NCBI GenBank assembly: GCA_046349775.1
Contig: JAXMBS010000001.1
Span: 62,001 to 126,000 of the forward strand
DNA length: 64,000 bases
Direction of reading: 5' to 3'
Source of the DNA: JAEUIG01 sp046349775
GTDB taxonomy: Bacteria; Planctomycetota; Planctomycetia; Planctomycetales; Planctomycetaceae
Under the pieces are notes generated by a model. It made no database searches, was not told where the DNA came from, and worked only from the letters and a program-made list of their open reading frames with translations. The position numbers and the translations under genes are program-made. This document shows, piece by piece, positions 53,639 to 62,388 of the stretch. How positions within the stretch are numbered: position 1 is the stretch's first letter; each line of letters starts with the position of its first letter.

Positions 53639-53667
<29 letters not shown>
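52722..53667 (-). CDS. DUF58 domain-containing protein, two indels in 3' half
   Basis: About 310 residues. From MARSSAYLNPDVIGRLAAIG the frame is clean through the DUF58 signature blocks RSPLHGHSPEFADYRSYTPG, DDLKGLDWRAFARSDRFYIK and FEEESNLRAWLLIDASASMR to about 53140. The rest (PLDRLYDSLGKLQHSAHEIV, then DSVIFKDIEGTEELFAEPWA, then LFTDDDLGGVLSHFLHVRQQ) needs two or three frame changes. It ends GGRRP overlapping the BatA-like ATG. DUF58 proteins carry a VWA-like fold and work with MoxR ATPases. The start overlaps the moxR 3' end by 29 bases. Confidence 0.85.
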
Positions 53668-54697
<1,030 letters not shown>

Positions 54698-54771
54698 GTG
54701 GTGTTTGGTCGTTTGGTGTTTGGTGGTTCGTGATGAGGCGGCTCGTAACCCTTAGCCTCAGCCCTAGACCC

Positions 54772-55800
54772 TTACCGCTGATAAATCGGCAGGAACTTGT
54801 ACGGCAACTGCAGCAGGATGGCGGCGAGGCTGGTGCCGAAGACCGGGCCGATACCGTCGCGAGACCATTGGCCGTCAGCAGACTGCCGGCTGATCATTTT
54901 GTCGCGCGTATGCGGGAAATAGTTGTCCCAGTATTCGTCGCCGGCCTGATAGAAAGCCTGTGACGCGTACAGGTGCAGGTACGAGTCGTGTCCGCTGTTG
55001 AATTCGTTCCCACCAGCCTTGAACTGCTGCTGCACGTACTTCAGGCAGGATTCCGCCAGCGTCGATTCGTACTCACCGGCGGAATACAGGCAGCAGACGG
55101 CGGCGGCCGTGATGGGGAGACGCGTGTCGGAGAAAACCTGATAGGCGTAGCGGATGCCCCCTTCCGGGGTCTTGCACATTTCCAGGTACCGAGTGGCGTT
55201 TTCGATCGTCCCCTTTGGCACTGTGAAGCCGGCATCGTTGGCGGCCCGCAGTCCCTGAAGCTGCGTGACGGTCACGCTCCCCTCATCCCCGCCCCCGGGC
55301 GTGTAATACCAGCCGCCAAATGGGCTTTGCGCCGCTGCGGTCAAGCGGACGCCCTTCTTGATGACATCTGCAATCTGTTTACGACGATCAACGTCGGTCT
55401 CCATCCCGTAGACCGTGCTGAGGAACATGATGGAGAACCCGTGGCCGTACATCGAATAGCCCGCCTCGGCCGGATTGGCGATGAGGCCGTCATCATGCGC
55501 CTGCGAGATCAGGTACGTCGTCACCTTCCGCACCTGGTCGGCATACGTCCCGCGCGTGGACGTGCTGCCGTTTGCGAGGAAGGCCATCCCCGCCATGGCC
55601 GTGACCGCACAGGGGTACGTTTTGCCCCCTCGATCGTTCGTGAAGCTGCCGTCCTGCTGCTGCTGGCTGGCGATGAAGTCGAGGGCTCTTTTGACCGCTT
55701 TGACGGTCGCCGGCGTGATGTGTTTTGGAAGGAGTTCTTCGTCAGCGCGCGTGGGAGCGGCGAGACCGAGCAGCAATCCGATCACTACGATTCCGCGCAT
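54772..55800 (-). CDS. Exported prenyltransferase/squalene-cyclase-repeat protein
   Basis: A 342-residue protein with a signal peptide (MRGIVVIGLLLGLAAPTRA). Repeats of the alpha/alpha-barrel type found in squalene-hopene cyclases, alpha-2-macroglobulins and prenyltransferases follow: ALDFIASQQQQDGSFTNDRG, AQSPFGGWYYTPGGGDEGSV, VTQLQGLRAANDAGF and SRQSADGQWSRDGIG. The DxDD catalytic motif of cyclases is absent. Planctomycetes have many such exported copies with unknown roles. Start 55800 is preferred over 55869 because it puts the signal peptide first. Confidence 0.85.
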   Translation of the reverse strand: MRGIVVIGLLLGLAAPTRADEELLPKHITPATVKAVKRALDFIASQQQQDGSFTNDRGGKTYPCAVTAMAGMAFLANGSTSTRGTYADQVRKVTTYLISQAHDDGLIANPAEAGYSMYGHGFSIMFLSTVYGMETDVDRRKQIADVIKKGVRLTAAAQSPFGGWYYTPGGGDEGSVTVTQLQGLRAANDAGFTVPKGTIENATRYLEMCKTPEGGIRYAYQVFSDTRLPITAAAVCCLYSAGEYESTLAESCLKYVQQQFKAGGNEFNSGHDSYLHLYASQAFYQAGDEYWDNYFPHTRDKMISRQSADGQWSRDGIGPVFGTSLAAILLQLPYKFLPIYQR

Positions 55801-55855
55801 CGCAGCCTCCTTGTTTCGGCGTCGATCCACGCTTGCGGGTTCACCCCGCGCCCTT

Positions 55856-56689
55856 TCACTCGATCGCAAACTCGACTTCCAGCACCACCGCCACCGGAAT
55901 CTCTTTGAGTCCGCTGGAGACGTATTCCTTGTCTTTCGTCTGCATCATCCAGCCGTAGTACGGGTTCCATTCCCGTTCGTTCTGCTTGCGGTCGGTGACT
56001 TCACGGATCGCTGTGACTTTCCCCAACTTGACTCCGGCCAGATTTGCCAGCCGCTCTGCCTGCGAGCGGGCGTCGGTGATGGCCGCTTCGTACGCCTGCC
56101 CCTTCGCCGTCGCGACATCCTCCAGCTTGAACGCCGCCAGCGGGGATTGCGAGTTGCCCATTTGCGCGGCGATCTGCATTTCGTACATGCTTTTGGTGGG
56201 CGGGCCGATCGTCAGGCCGGCGTCCTTTCCTGCGTCAACAATCTTCACCAGCGTCTGGAGCAGGTCCTGCGTGCTGAGCGCGGCGATCTTCAATTGCAGG
56301 GTGAGCGTTTCGGAGAGCGACAGCTTCTGCGTCGCGTCTTCGGCCGGCGGCATGCCGCGCATGGCGGCCATCATCGCGGCCTGGGCATCGGCCGAATTGA
56401 TCGAGACGCCGCCACCGCTGACAGAGAGGTCGGCGATTCCCAGGTTCGTGATGGCTTCGAGCGCGCGGCGCTTGTTGTCCTCGTACTTCGTGATCGCATC
56501 GACGGCGAGCTCGGCCTCCCCTTTGACGATGGCCGTCAGCTCGACCACTGTCGGCTTGGCCATGGTCTTGCCGGAGCCGACAACGGCAATGCCCGGATTC
56601 TCCGCCGCGCCGGCGGTTCCACCCATCGCAATCGCGGCCAGCCAGCACACCGGCCACAACGTGCAGCGAAGCATCAAGGTGCGACTCAT
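55856..56689 (-). CDS. SIMPL (DUF541) domain protein
   Basis: A 277-residue exported protein with a signal peptide ending AAIAMGGTAGAA. A SIMPL domain follows: ENPGIAVVGSGKTMAKPTVV, ELTAIVKGEAELAVDAITKY, NLGIADLSVSGGGVSINSAD and KGQAYEAAITDARSQAERLA, then VKLGKVTAIREVT. Family members (for example YggE) sit in the periplasm and are linked to stress protection, but the biochemical activity is not established. It lies 55 bases upstream of the prenyltransferase-repeat gene in the same direction, possibly in one transcript. Confidence 0.9.
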   Translation of the reverse strand: MSRTLMLRCTLWPVCWLAAIAMGGTAGAAENPGIAVVGSGKTMAKPTVVELTAIVKGEAELAVDAITKYEDNKRRALEAITNLGIADLSVSGGGVSINSADAQAAMMAAMRGMPPAEDATQKLSLSETLTLQLKIAALSTQDLLQTLVKIVDAGKDAGLTIGPPTKSMYEMQIAAQMGNSQSPLAAFKLEDVATAKGQAYEAAITDARSQAERLANLAGVKLGKVTAIREVTDRKQNEREWNPYYGWMMQTKDKEYVSSGLKEIPVAVVLEVEFAIE

Positions 56690-56761
56690 TGATCAGTCCG
56701 GTGAGATCTCGAAGCAGTTATTTGTAAAAACAACCCCTGAATCCTGGCTATTTCCCATTCC

Positions 56762-58909
56762 CTATTCGCTATTCCCTCTCAACGCATACATCGTCACCGC
56801 CCGGTTCGACACGCAGATCGCCCGGTCGCCGATCGTCTGAATGGCGCCGCCGGACGAACCGAGGTCGTGACCGCGGAAGATCCGCAGAATGCTGCCATCG
56901 GATCGGTTCACTTCAAACAGCCCGCGCGATGTGAACACGAGGAGGCCGGCCGTCGTCGGGGCGAGGCTCAGGCCGCCACCGGAGATCGGCAGTTCGATCG
57001 ACCATCGCAGCTTCTGCGTGGCGCGGTCGATGCACTCCAGCTCGCGACTGAGGAGATAACAGTTCTCCTGATCGACGCCGACGAGCTGCGCCGAGTCCTT
57101 GATCGGACGCTTCCAGGCCACCTTGCGCGTCGCCGGATCGACCGCGTACAACTGCTTGTCCTTCGCCTCTTTGAAATACATCAATCCGTCGAACTCCGTC
57201 AGCACCCCCTGCGTGTGCAGAATGGACGACTCGTCCAGCGGCATCTGGTAGTAGTACCACTCCTGCTGTTGCGGCATCTGCGGCTTGCCGAAGCGGTACA
57301 CGCTTTTCACTTTCTGGGCTTTCAGGTCGAAGTCCACCAGCGCGCCGCTGTTGGGGAGGATCAACAGGCGGCTGCCGCGGAGGGAGAGCTTCGGCGTCGG
57401 CATCGTCTGGTAACCGTACCGGTTATTCTTGGGCTGCACTGTACCGATCGTCTGCGACCACGCCTGCTCGCCGGTTTTCAGACTCAGCCGACGGACCGTC
57501 AATTCCGGTGACTGCTGCCCGTTGTAGGCGGCGACGAGCACCTCGTCGCCGTCAACGAGCGGCGACCCCGTGAAATTCGCGCCGGCGATGCTCGGCACGT
57601 TTTGTGACGTCCAGCGGACGGCGCCGGTGGCCGCGTCATAGCACGTCAGCCGACACTGCGCCTGCCATTGCTGCAACTGGTCCGGCGGGACAGCGACTGC
57701 CAGCACGGCGTCTCCGACGACGGTGATAGAAAAGCCCTTGAAGTTGTGCGGCTGCTGCTGCATCTGGGGCAGGCGCTGCGCCATCTGGCTGAACTTTTCC
57801 GAGCGCCACAACAGCTTGCCATTCTCGAGATCGATGGCGAAGCACAGACCGAGCCAGTTGCAATAGAGCTTCTTGCCGTCGGTCGCGGTCGTCGGCACGT
57901 AGGTTTCGATGCCGCTGCGATACCAGTTGTTCCGCACGGCGCTGAGAAGCTGTTCGCGTCCTGTGTGTGACAGGAACTCCACTTGCCAGGCCGGCTCGAC
58001 GCCCGCTGTCGGTGCGCCGGTCGGCAGGGAAGATGCTGAAGCGGCTGTGGCGCCCGGAATTGTCACGTCGGAGACGGCCGCGGCGGCGTCCAGTTCGCGG
58101 CCACCCAGCTTGACCATTTGACCGGCGAACCGCTGGGCGATTTCTCGCTGCGCCGCGGCGAAATCGGATTGGCGTCCGGCCAGCGCGAGCGCCAGCGCGC
58201 GCTTGACGTGCAGTCGTGCTTCGGGCAATTCGCTGTTCGGGTGATAATCTATGACGGCGCTCCAGCAATCGGCCGCGTCGTCGAAGCGACCCTGCTCGAA
58301 ATACATTTCCGCGAGCAGGTCCGCGGCATTGTCCCCGACCCCGGTCAGGAAGTAGCGATCGAAAAGCTGCTCCGCCGCCGTCTGGACGTCTTTGGCGGGA
58401 CGGTCGGACTTCGTCGTGAGCTCGTCGTACAACTTCTGCGCGCGGGCGTCGTAGAAGATGCGGAACGCCTCGCGCCCTTCGGGCGGCAGATCGGCCAGCG
58501 CCTGCCAGATGCGCGCCCGCGCCGAAATCAGATAGCCGTCCTTGCCCGGGAGCATGCCGGCCTGTTTTTCGGCAGGCAGGTCCATCAATGACTGGAACGC
58601 CTTGTCCCACGTCTTACGACCGACGTGCCGTTCGAAGTCAGCGAACGCCGTCTCCAGCGACTCGTCGACCGGCACCTGGAATGAGGCCTGGCCGGTCTGC
58701 CCACCGCCGCCAAACCTGCCTCCAATGACCTGAGCCGGTGCGATCGCTGGATACAGCGACGTGAGCGCGAGAGAAATGGCGGCGAGAAGTGACCGCCGGC
58801 GCAATTGGCGCGCAGCGCGGTCATCGCAGCCTCGCACCGGCCGCAGCCTGTCCCCAAGGACGCGGCGCACAGCTCGCCGTGTCCGCTCCCTCTCCGGTTC
58901 GCGACGCAA
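56762..58909 (-). CDS. PQQ-like beta-propeller protein with N-terminal helical repeats
   Basis: 715 residues. A hydrophobic export segment (RSLLAAISLALTSLYPAIAP) leads to TPR-like helices (ETAFADFERHVGRKTWDKAF, ADCWSAVIDYHPNSELPEAR) and then a PQQ/quinoprotein-type propeller with repeats such as YCNWLGLCFAIDLENGKLLW, RLTCYDAATGAVRWTSQN, LYAVDPATRKVAWKRPIKDS and CIDRATQKLRWSIELPI. No methanol-dehydrogenase-type catalytic residues are apparent, so scaffold or binding is likely. The basic leader from 58909 is long; a TTG or GTG nearer the hydrophobic segment may be the true start. Confidence 0.85.
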   Translation of the reverse strand: MRREPERERTRRAVRRVLGDRLRPVRGCDDRAARQLRRRSLLAAISLALTSLYPAIAPAQVIGGRFGGGGQTGQASFQVPVDESLETAFADFERHVGRKTWDKAFQSLMDLPAEKQAGMLPGKDGYLISARARIWQALADLPPEGREAFRIFYDARAQKLYDELTTKSDRPAKDVQTAAEQLFDRYFLTGVGDNAADLLAEMYFEQGRFDDAADCWSAVIDYHPNSELPEARLHVKRALALALAGRQSDFAAAQREIAQRFAGQMVKLGGRELDAAAAVSDVTIPGATAASASSLPTGAPTAGVEPAWQVEFLSHTGREQLLSAVRNNWYRSGIETYVPTTATDGKKLYCNWLGLCFAIDLENGKLLWRSEKFSQMAQRLPQMQQQPHNFKGFSITVVGDAVLAVAVPPDQLQQWQAQCRLTCYDAATGAVRWTSQNVPSIAGANFTGSPLVDGDEVLVAAYNGQQSPELTVRRLSLKTGEQAWSQTIGTVQPKNNRYGYQTMPTPKLSLRGSRLLILPNSGALVDFDLKAQKVKSVYRFGKPQMPQQQEWYYYQMPLDESSILHTQGVLTEFDGLMYFKEAKDKQLYAVDPATRKVAWKRPIKDSAQLVGVDQENCYLLSRELECIDRATQKLRWSIELPISGGGLSLAPTTAGLLVFTSRGLFEVNRSDGSILRIFRGHDLGSSGGAIQTIGDRAICVSNRAVTMYALRGNSE

Positions 58910-59158
58910 GTCGATCCACCCCCTGACGTTCGGCGACCTGACTGCAGCAGCGCTTGACCTATTCGCCCCTCTAGAGACGCAACGGGCGCTTCAACTACGC
59001 CCGCAAACCAGACAATCCGGGAAGAATTCCGCAAGAATCTGCACGGACCCGCGAGTGCTCTTGCATCGTAGCGACGGCCGCGCACGGATCGCAACTCCCT
59101 CGGGCAGCGGTGTCCACGATGCTGTGCCAACCCTCGTGGACACCTCCGGGGATCTGGC

Positions 59159-59626
59159 TCAGGGCGCAATGAAGTCGTGTCCCTGTGGCCGAACAGTGAG
59201 CACGGGGCAAGGGGCTTTACGGACGACCTTCTCGGCCGTACTGCCGAGGAGGACGTGCGCCAGACCGCTACGGCCGTGGGTGCCGACGACGACGAGATCG
59301 GCGTTCGTTTCGCGAGCGTAGCGGACGATCTCGAGAAAAGGAGTGCCGACGCGGACCTCGCGTGTAATGGTCAGGCCGGCGGCGGCTTGGGGTTCGGGAA
59401 GTCGCTCCAGGGCCTCGCGGCTGGCATCGCGGAGTTCCTGCATATATTCGCCGGGTGCGGGGAACGCCATGCCGGGTTCCGGAATCAGCGCCACGACGTC
59501 CTGGACGACAGTGAGCAGATGGAGTTCGGCCTGGAACCGGCGCGCGAACTCGCAGCCGTAGCGCACAGCATGTTGACTGAATTCACTGAGGTCGGTGGGG
59601 ACGAGGATCCGTGCGAGCTTGATCAT
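59159..59626 (-). CDS. Universal stress protein (UspA family)
   Basis: A 155-residue cytoplasmic stress protein. The ATG at 59626 follows GGGAGGT and begins MIKLARILVPTDLSEFSQHA. Conserved blocks include YGCEFARRFQAELHLLTVVQ and the ATP-binding tail DLVVVGTHGRSGLAHVLLGS and TAEKVVRKAPCPVLTVRP (G-x2-G-x9-G-S/T). This is the ATP-binding UspA subtype. The N-terminal extension to 59680 is not needed. Confidence 0.93.
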   Translation of the reverse strand: MIKLARILVPTDLSEFSQHAVRYGCEFARRFQAELHLLTVVQDVVALIPEPGMAFPAPGEYMQELRDASREALERLPEPQAAAGLTITREVRVGTPFLEIVRYARETNADLVVVGTHGRSGLAHVLLGSTAEKVVRKAPCPVLTVRPQGHDFIAP

Positions 59627-59891
59627 GGCGACCTCCCAGCGGTCGGCTGCGTGGAATTGAAGTGGTCCCTGTGTTTCCATTGGACGCGCGCGGAGGGCGC
59701 AGCGTCAAGTGTGGCAAGGAGTTGGTGCGTCTGTGCGGGTGGATTGGAGGTCGGGGTGTTTCGTCTTTGGGTGGCTCGGTGAACGACGGAATCCGCGTTG
59801 CGTGAATTCGAGGGATTCCGTAGGCTGCCGACCCCTTCCGCGGGCCCTCCGCACACCTCCCCGGCTTTTCCCCGCTAACCGCGCCCCAACC
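59627..59891. promoter_or_regulatory. Divergent promoter region
   Basis: A 265-base gap between the divergent stress-protein and lipoprotein genes. Both promoters must lie here, but I see no confident -35/-10 boxes. No repeat family member is present. Confidence 0.3.
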
Positions 59892-60395
59892 ATGCTGCGC
59901 CCGTCGATTCGTCGATTCGTCACATTGACTGTGACCGTTGCGTGCCTTGCGCAATCCTCCTGCGGGACCATTCTGCATCCGGAACGGATCGGTCAGCCGC
60001 CCGGACGGCTGGATCCGGGCGTCGTGGCGCTGGACGGAGTCGGGTTGCTGGTGTTTCTGATTCCGGGCGCGCTGGCGTTCGCGATCGATTTCTATACCGG
60101 TGCGATCTACTTGCCGCCGCAATATTCGCTGAAGCCCGGCGTGTCAGGCGCCAACTCCGACGACCTGGTCACGATCCGCGTTGATCCGGAGGCACTGACG
60201 CCGCGACGCGTCGCCCAAGTGCTGCGCGAGCAGACCGGTCAAGACGTGCGACTGGATCCGGGGACCTACCGGGTGATGCGGATCGATTCCGTCGACCAGT
60301 TCGGACAGGCCACCGAACGACTCGCTCAAAGCGAACCTTCGCAATCGTCGACCGCCGTCATCTTCCGCTGCCAGAGCGAGTCGATCGACGACTAG
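59892..60395 (+). CDS. YceK/YidQ-like lipoprotein
   Basis: A 167-residue protein starting MLRPSIRRFVTLTVTVACLA, with the lipobox-like AQSSC. The pattern SSCGTILHPERIGQPPGRLD, then VVALDGVGLLVFLIPGALAF and AIDFYTGAIYLPP is typical of small YceK/YidQ-like lipoproteins with a central hydrophobic segment. A C-terminal domain (ALTPRRVAQVLREQTGQDVR) is extra. The role is unknown, probably envelope. Confidence 0.75.
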   Translation: MLRPSIRRFVTLTVTVACLAQSSCGTILHPERIGQPPGRLDPGVVALDGVGLLVFLIPGALAFAIDFYTGAIYLPPQYSLKPGVSGANSDDLVTIRVDPEALTPRRVAQVLREQTGQDVRLDPGTYRVMRIDSVDQFGQATERLAQSEPSQSSTAVIFRCQSESIDD

Positions 60396-60507
60396 CGCCT
60401 GCGGGAAAGCGTCGCAGTCATTCGTTGTTGTTACCCGAGCAGTGCCAGAGCGGACGACGACGACAGGTTCCGTGAAATCGTCTGGCCCGAAGGATTGAGT
60501 CGGTTAC

Positions 60508-60570
60508 CGCTGGCTTCGCCAGCGCAATCGACAACAGAATCCGAGTCATGTCGCACTGGCGAAGCCAGTG
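60508..60570. terminator. Pair of palindromic hairpins between convergent genes
   Basis: CGCTGGCTTCGCCAGCG (60508-60524) and CACTGGCGAAGCCAGTG (60554-60570) are each near-perfect palindromes sharing the CTGGC core, 29 bases apart. They lie in the 270-base gap between the converging lipoprotein and thioredoxin-fold genes. The role is a bidirectional terminator or a REP-type element. Confidence 0.6.
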
Positions 60571-60665
60571 GCCCCCCCGAAGTGAAATTGACAGATCACT
60601 CGTGTCGCGCGAACCGGCGACGAACGTAAGCAGTCGCTGGCCGGTTGCCCGCGGCGGCGAGGATT

Positions 60666-62075
60666 TCAGGGCTTGTTCGGGACGATCAACGGCTTGTCCG
60701 GCGCGCTGGCCGACTTGCGTTCGGCTGACGGCGCGGCGGCCGGCTTGGTGGAGACGTTGGCTTGTGTGGCCGACGCGGCGGGGGCGGCTTTGACGAGTTC
60801 GGCGACGCGGCCCGGGAGATCGGCGATCGCGACGGGCGCGGCGACGACCGTGCCGGAAGCGTCGACCAGCCAGTAGGTCGGCGTCATGTGCACACCGTAG
60901 TAGCGCGCGACGGGGTTACGGCCGGCGCGTTGATTGGGGTCCGGGAAAAAGATTTGCCTCCAGGAGACGCCGTGCTCTTCGAGGAACTTGTCGACAGCGC
61001 CTTCCTGCTCATCGAGGCAGACGCCGACGACCGTCAGTTGGGGTTCCTTGTAGGTCGTCGAGAGCTGCTTGAGAACTGCCATGTCGCGGCGGAATGACTC
61101 CGAACCGGACGCCCAGAAGACGACCAGCATCGGATGGCCGGCGAACTTCTCCATGCGGAAGTCCCCGCCGTCAATGGTCGGCCCGGCGAGTTCGAGAGGC
61201 TGGCCCTCGAGTCGCAGCCGGCGCAGGATGCCGGCGATCTGCGTGGAAAACACGCTATCCGGGAATTGCTGTTCGACCTGCAGGTAGCATTCGCGGGCTT
61301 CGTTGGGGAGGCCATACTGTTCGCACTTGCGTCCGGCGGCGATCAGGCCGACCGCCGTGCGTCCGGACTCCTGCGGAAAGCGTTGGGCGAAGCGCTGCGC
61401 CTGTTTTGCATACTCTCGGACGGCGTCACGATTCTTCGCACCGTGCCGCGCTGCCAGTGCTTCGGACAGCTGCACCACTTTGTACGCCGATTCGATAGCG
61501 GCAAAGGAGGTCGCGTCGCGTTCAAACAGCGCCTCGGCGTCTTCCCGAAGCTGGTCCGCCTGCTCCTGGTCTCCGAGCAATGCGAGCTGGAGCCGGGCGT
61601 CGGCGAGGTAATGGACGGCGTTGTTAAAGATCTGCGCCTGCTGGGGGTCATTGTGGATTTCCACGATCGCCATGCCGGCGAGCTCGATGATCCGGTCGAG
61701 CCGCCGCTTTTGCTCGGTGGCGATTTCCTGCTGCGTGGCGGACCGTTGGCCGGCTTCGACGCGCTGGCCGTTCTCATAGCGGACTTCGACCACTTTGTCC
61801 GGGAGCGCACGCAATTGGGCGATTTCGGCGATGAGGGCTGCGGGCCCCTGCGGTTTGGGCTCCTGGTCGGCGCGGCGGACTTCGATGCTGGCGGTCGGCA
61901 GCGGCGCCGGTTGCGACGCCGCGACCGCCGGCGATTCTGAAGAAGCCGGTTGATCTGAGGGGCCCTTCCCGCAGCCGAAGATGGCGAGCAGTCCGATGCT
62001 GGCGGTGACGAGAACCGACGTTCGTCGAGACAACATCGCGCGGGAACAGTTCATGTCGTGTACGCGGTAACTCAT
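60666..62075 (-). CDS. TlpA/AhpC-like thioredoxin-fold lipoprotein lacking redox Cys
   Basis: About 469 residues. A signal (SVLVTASIGLLAIFGC, lipobox AIFGC) precedes a helical TPR-like region (ARLQLALLGDQEQADQLRED, SGRTAVGLIAAGRKCEQYGL). A C-terminal redoxin domain has EGQPLELAGPTIDGGDFRME, HPMLVVFWASGSESFRRDMA and GVHMTPTYWLVDASGTVV (cis-Pro MTPT). The active site reads WASGSES, where functional TlpA proteins have WCxxC, so no disulfide exchange is possible. An Ala/Lys/Pro tail follows. Starts at 62075 or 62036 both precede the signal. Confidence 0.88.
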   Translation of the reverse strand: MSYRVHDMNCSRAMLSRRTSVLVTASIGLLAIFGCGKGPSDQPASSESPAVAASQPAPLPTASIEVRRADQEPKPQGPAALIAEIAQLRALPDKVVEVRYENGQRVEAGQRSATQQEIATEQKRRLDRIIELAGMAIVEIHNDPQQAQIFNNAVHYLADARLQLALLGDQEQADQLREDAEALFERDATSFAAIESAYKVVQLSEALAARHGAKNRDAVREYAKQAQRFAQRFPQESGRTAVGLIAAGRKCEQYGLPNEARECYLQVEQQFPDSVFSTQIAGILRRLRLEGQPLELAGPTIDGGDFRMEKFAGHPMLVVFWASGSESFRRDMAVLKQLSTTYKEPQLTVVGVCLDEQEGAVDKFLEEHGVSWRQIFFPDPNQRAGRNPVARYYGVHMTPTYWLVDASGTVVAAPVAIADLPGRVAELVKAAPAASATQANVSTKPAAAPSAERKSASAPDKPLIVPNKP

Positions 62076-62388
62076 CTGCGATCCATCCTGTCGCAAAGGG
62101 TGATCCCTCACCGGGCTGAGTCGATTGGTCTCTGCCGCCCCTTTCGATGCAGCGCGATTCAATCGTGAATCCGAGGTCGAAGGGTCAGCGTGCCGGGGAG
62201 AATAGCGGCACGGCCGCCCCCAAACCGCGCGGGTTGTACGCCACCGGCGGATTTTGCCGCAAGAGGAGATTGCCTGGCGGTGACGCGGACAACCTGAGCT
62301 AAGCGCGTGCGAGTGGAGGACTTCGGGAAGGCCCCCTCACACGATATTAAGGGTTACGGAACCTGCGCCGATGATTGGAGGGACACCA
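62076..62388. other. Intergenic, no gene seen
   Basis: A divergent gap of about 310 bases. The only notable item is GGAGGGACACCA before the ATG at 62389, a good ribosome site. No hairpin of the recurring families was seen. Confidence 0.35.
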
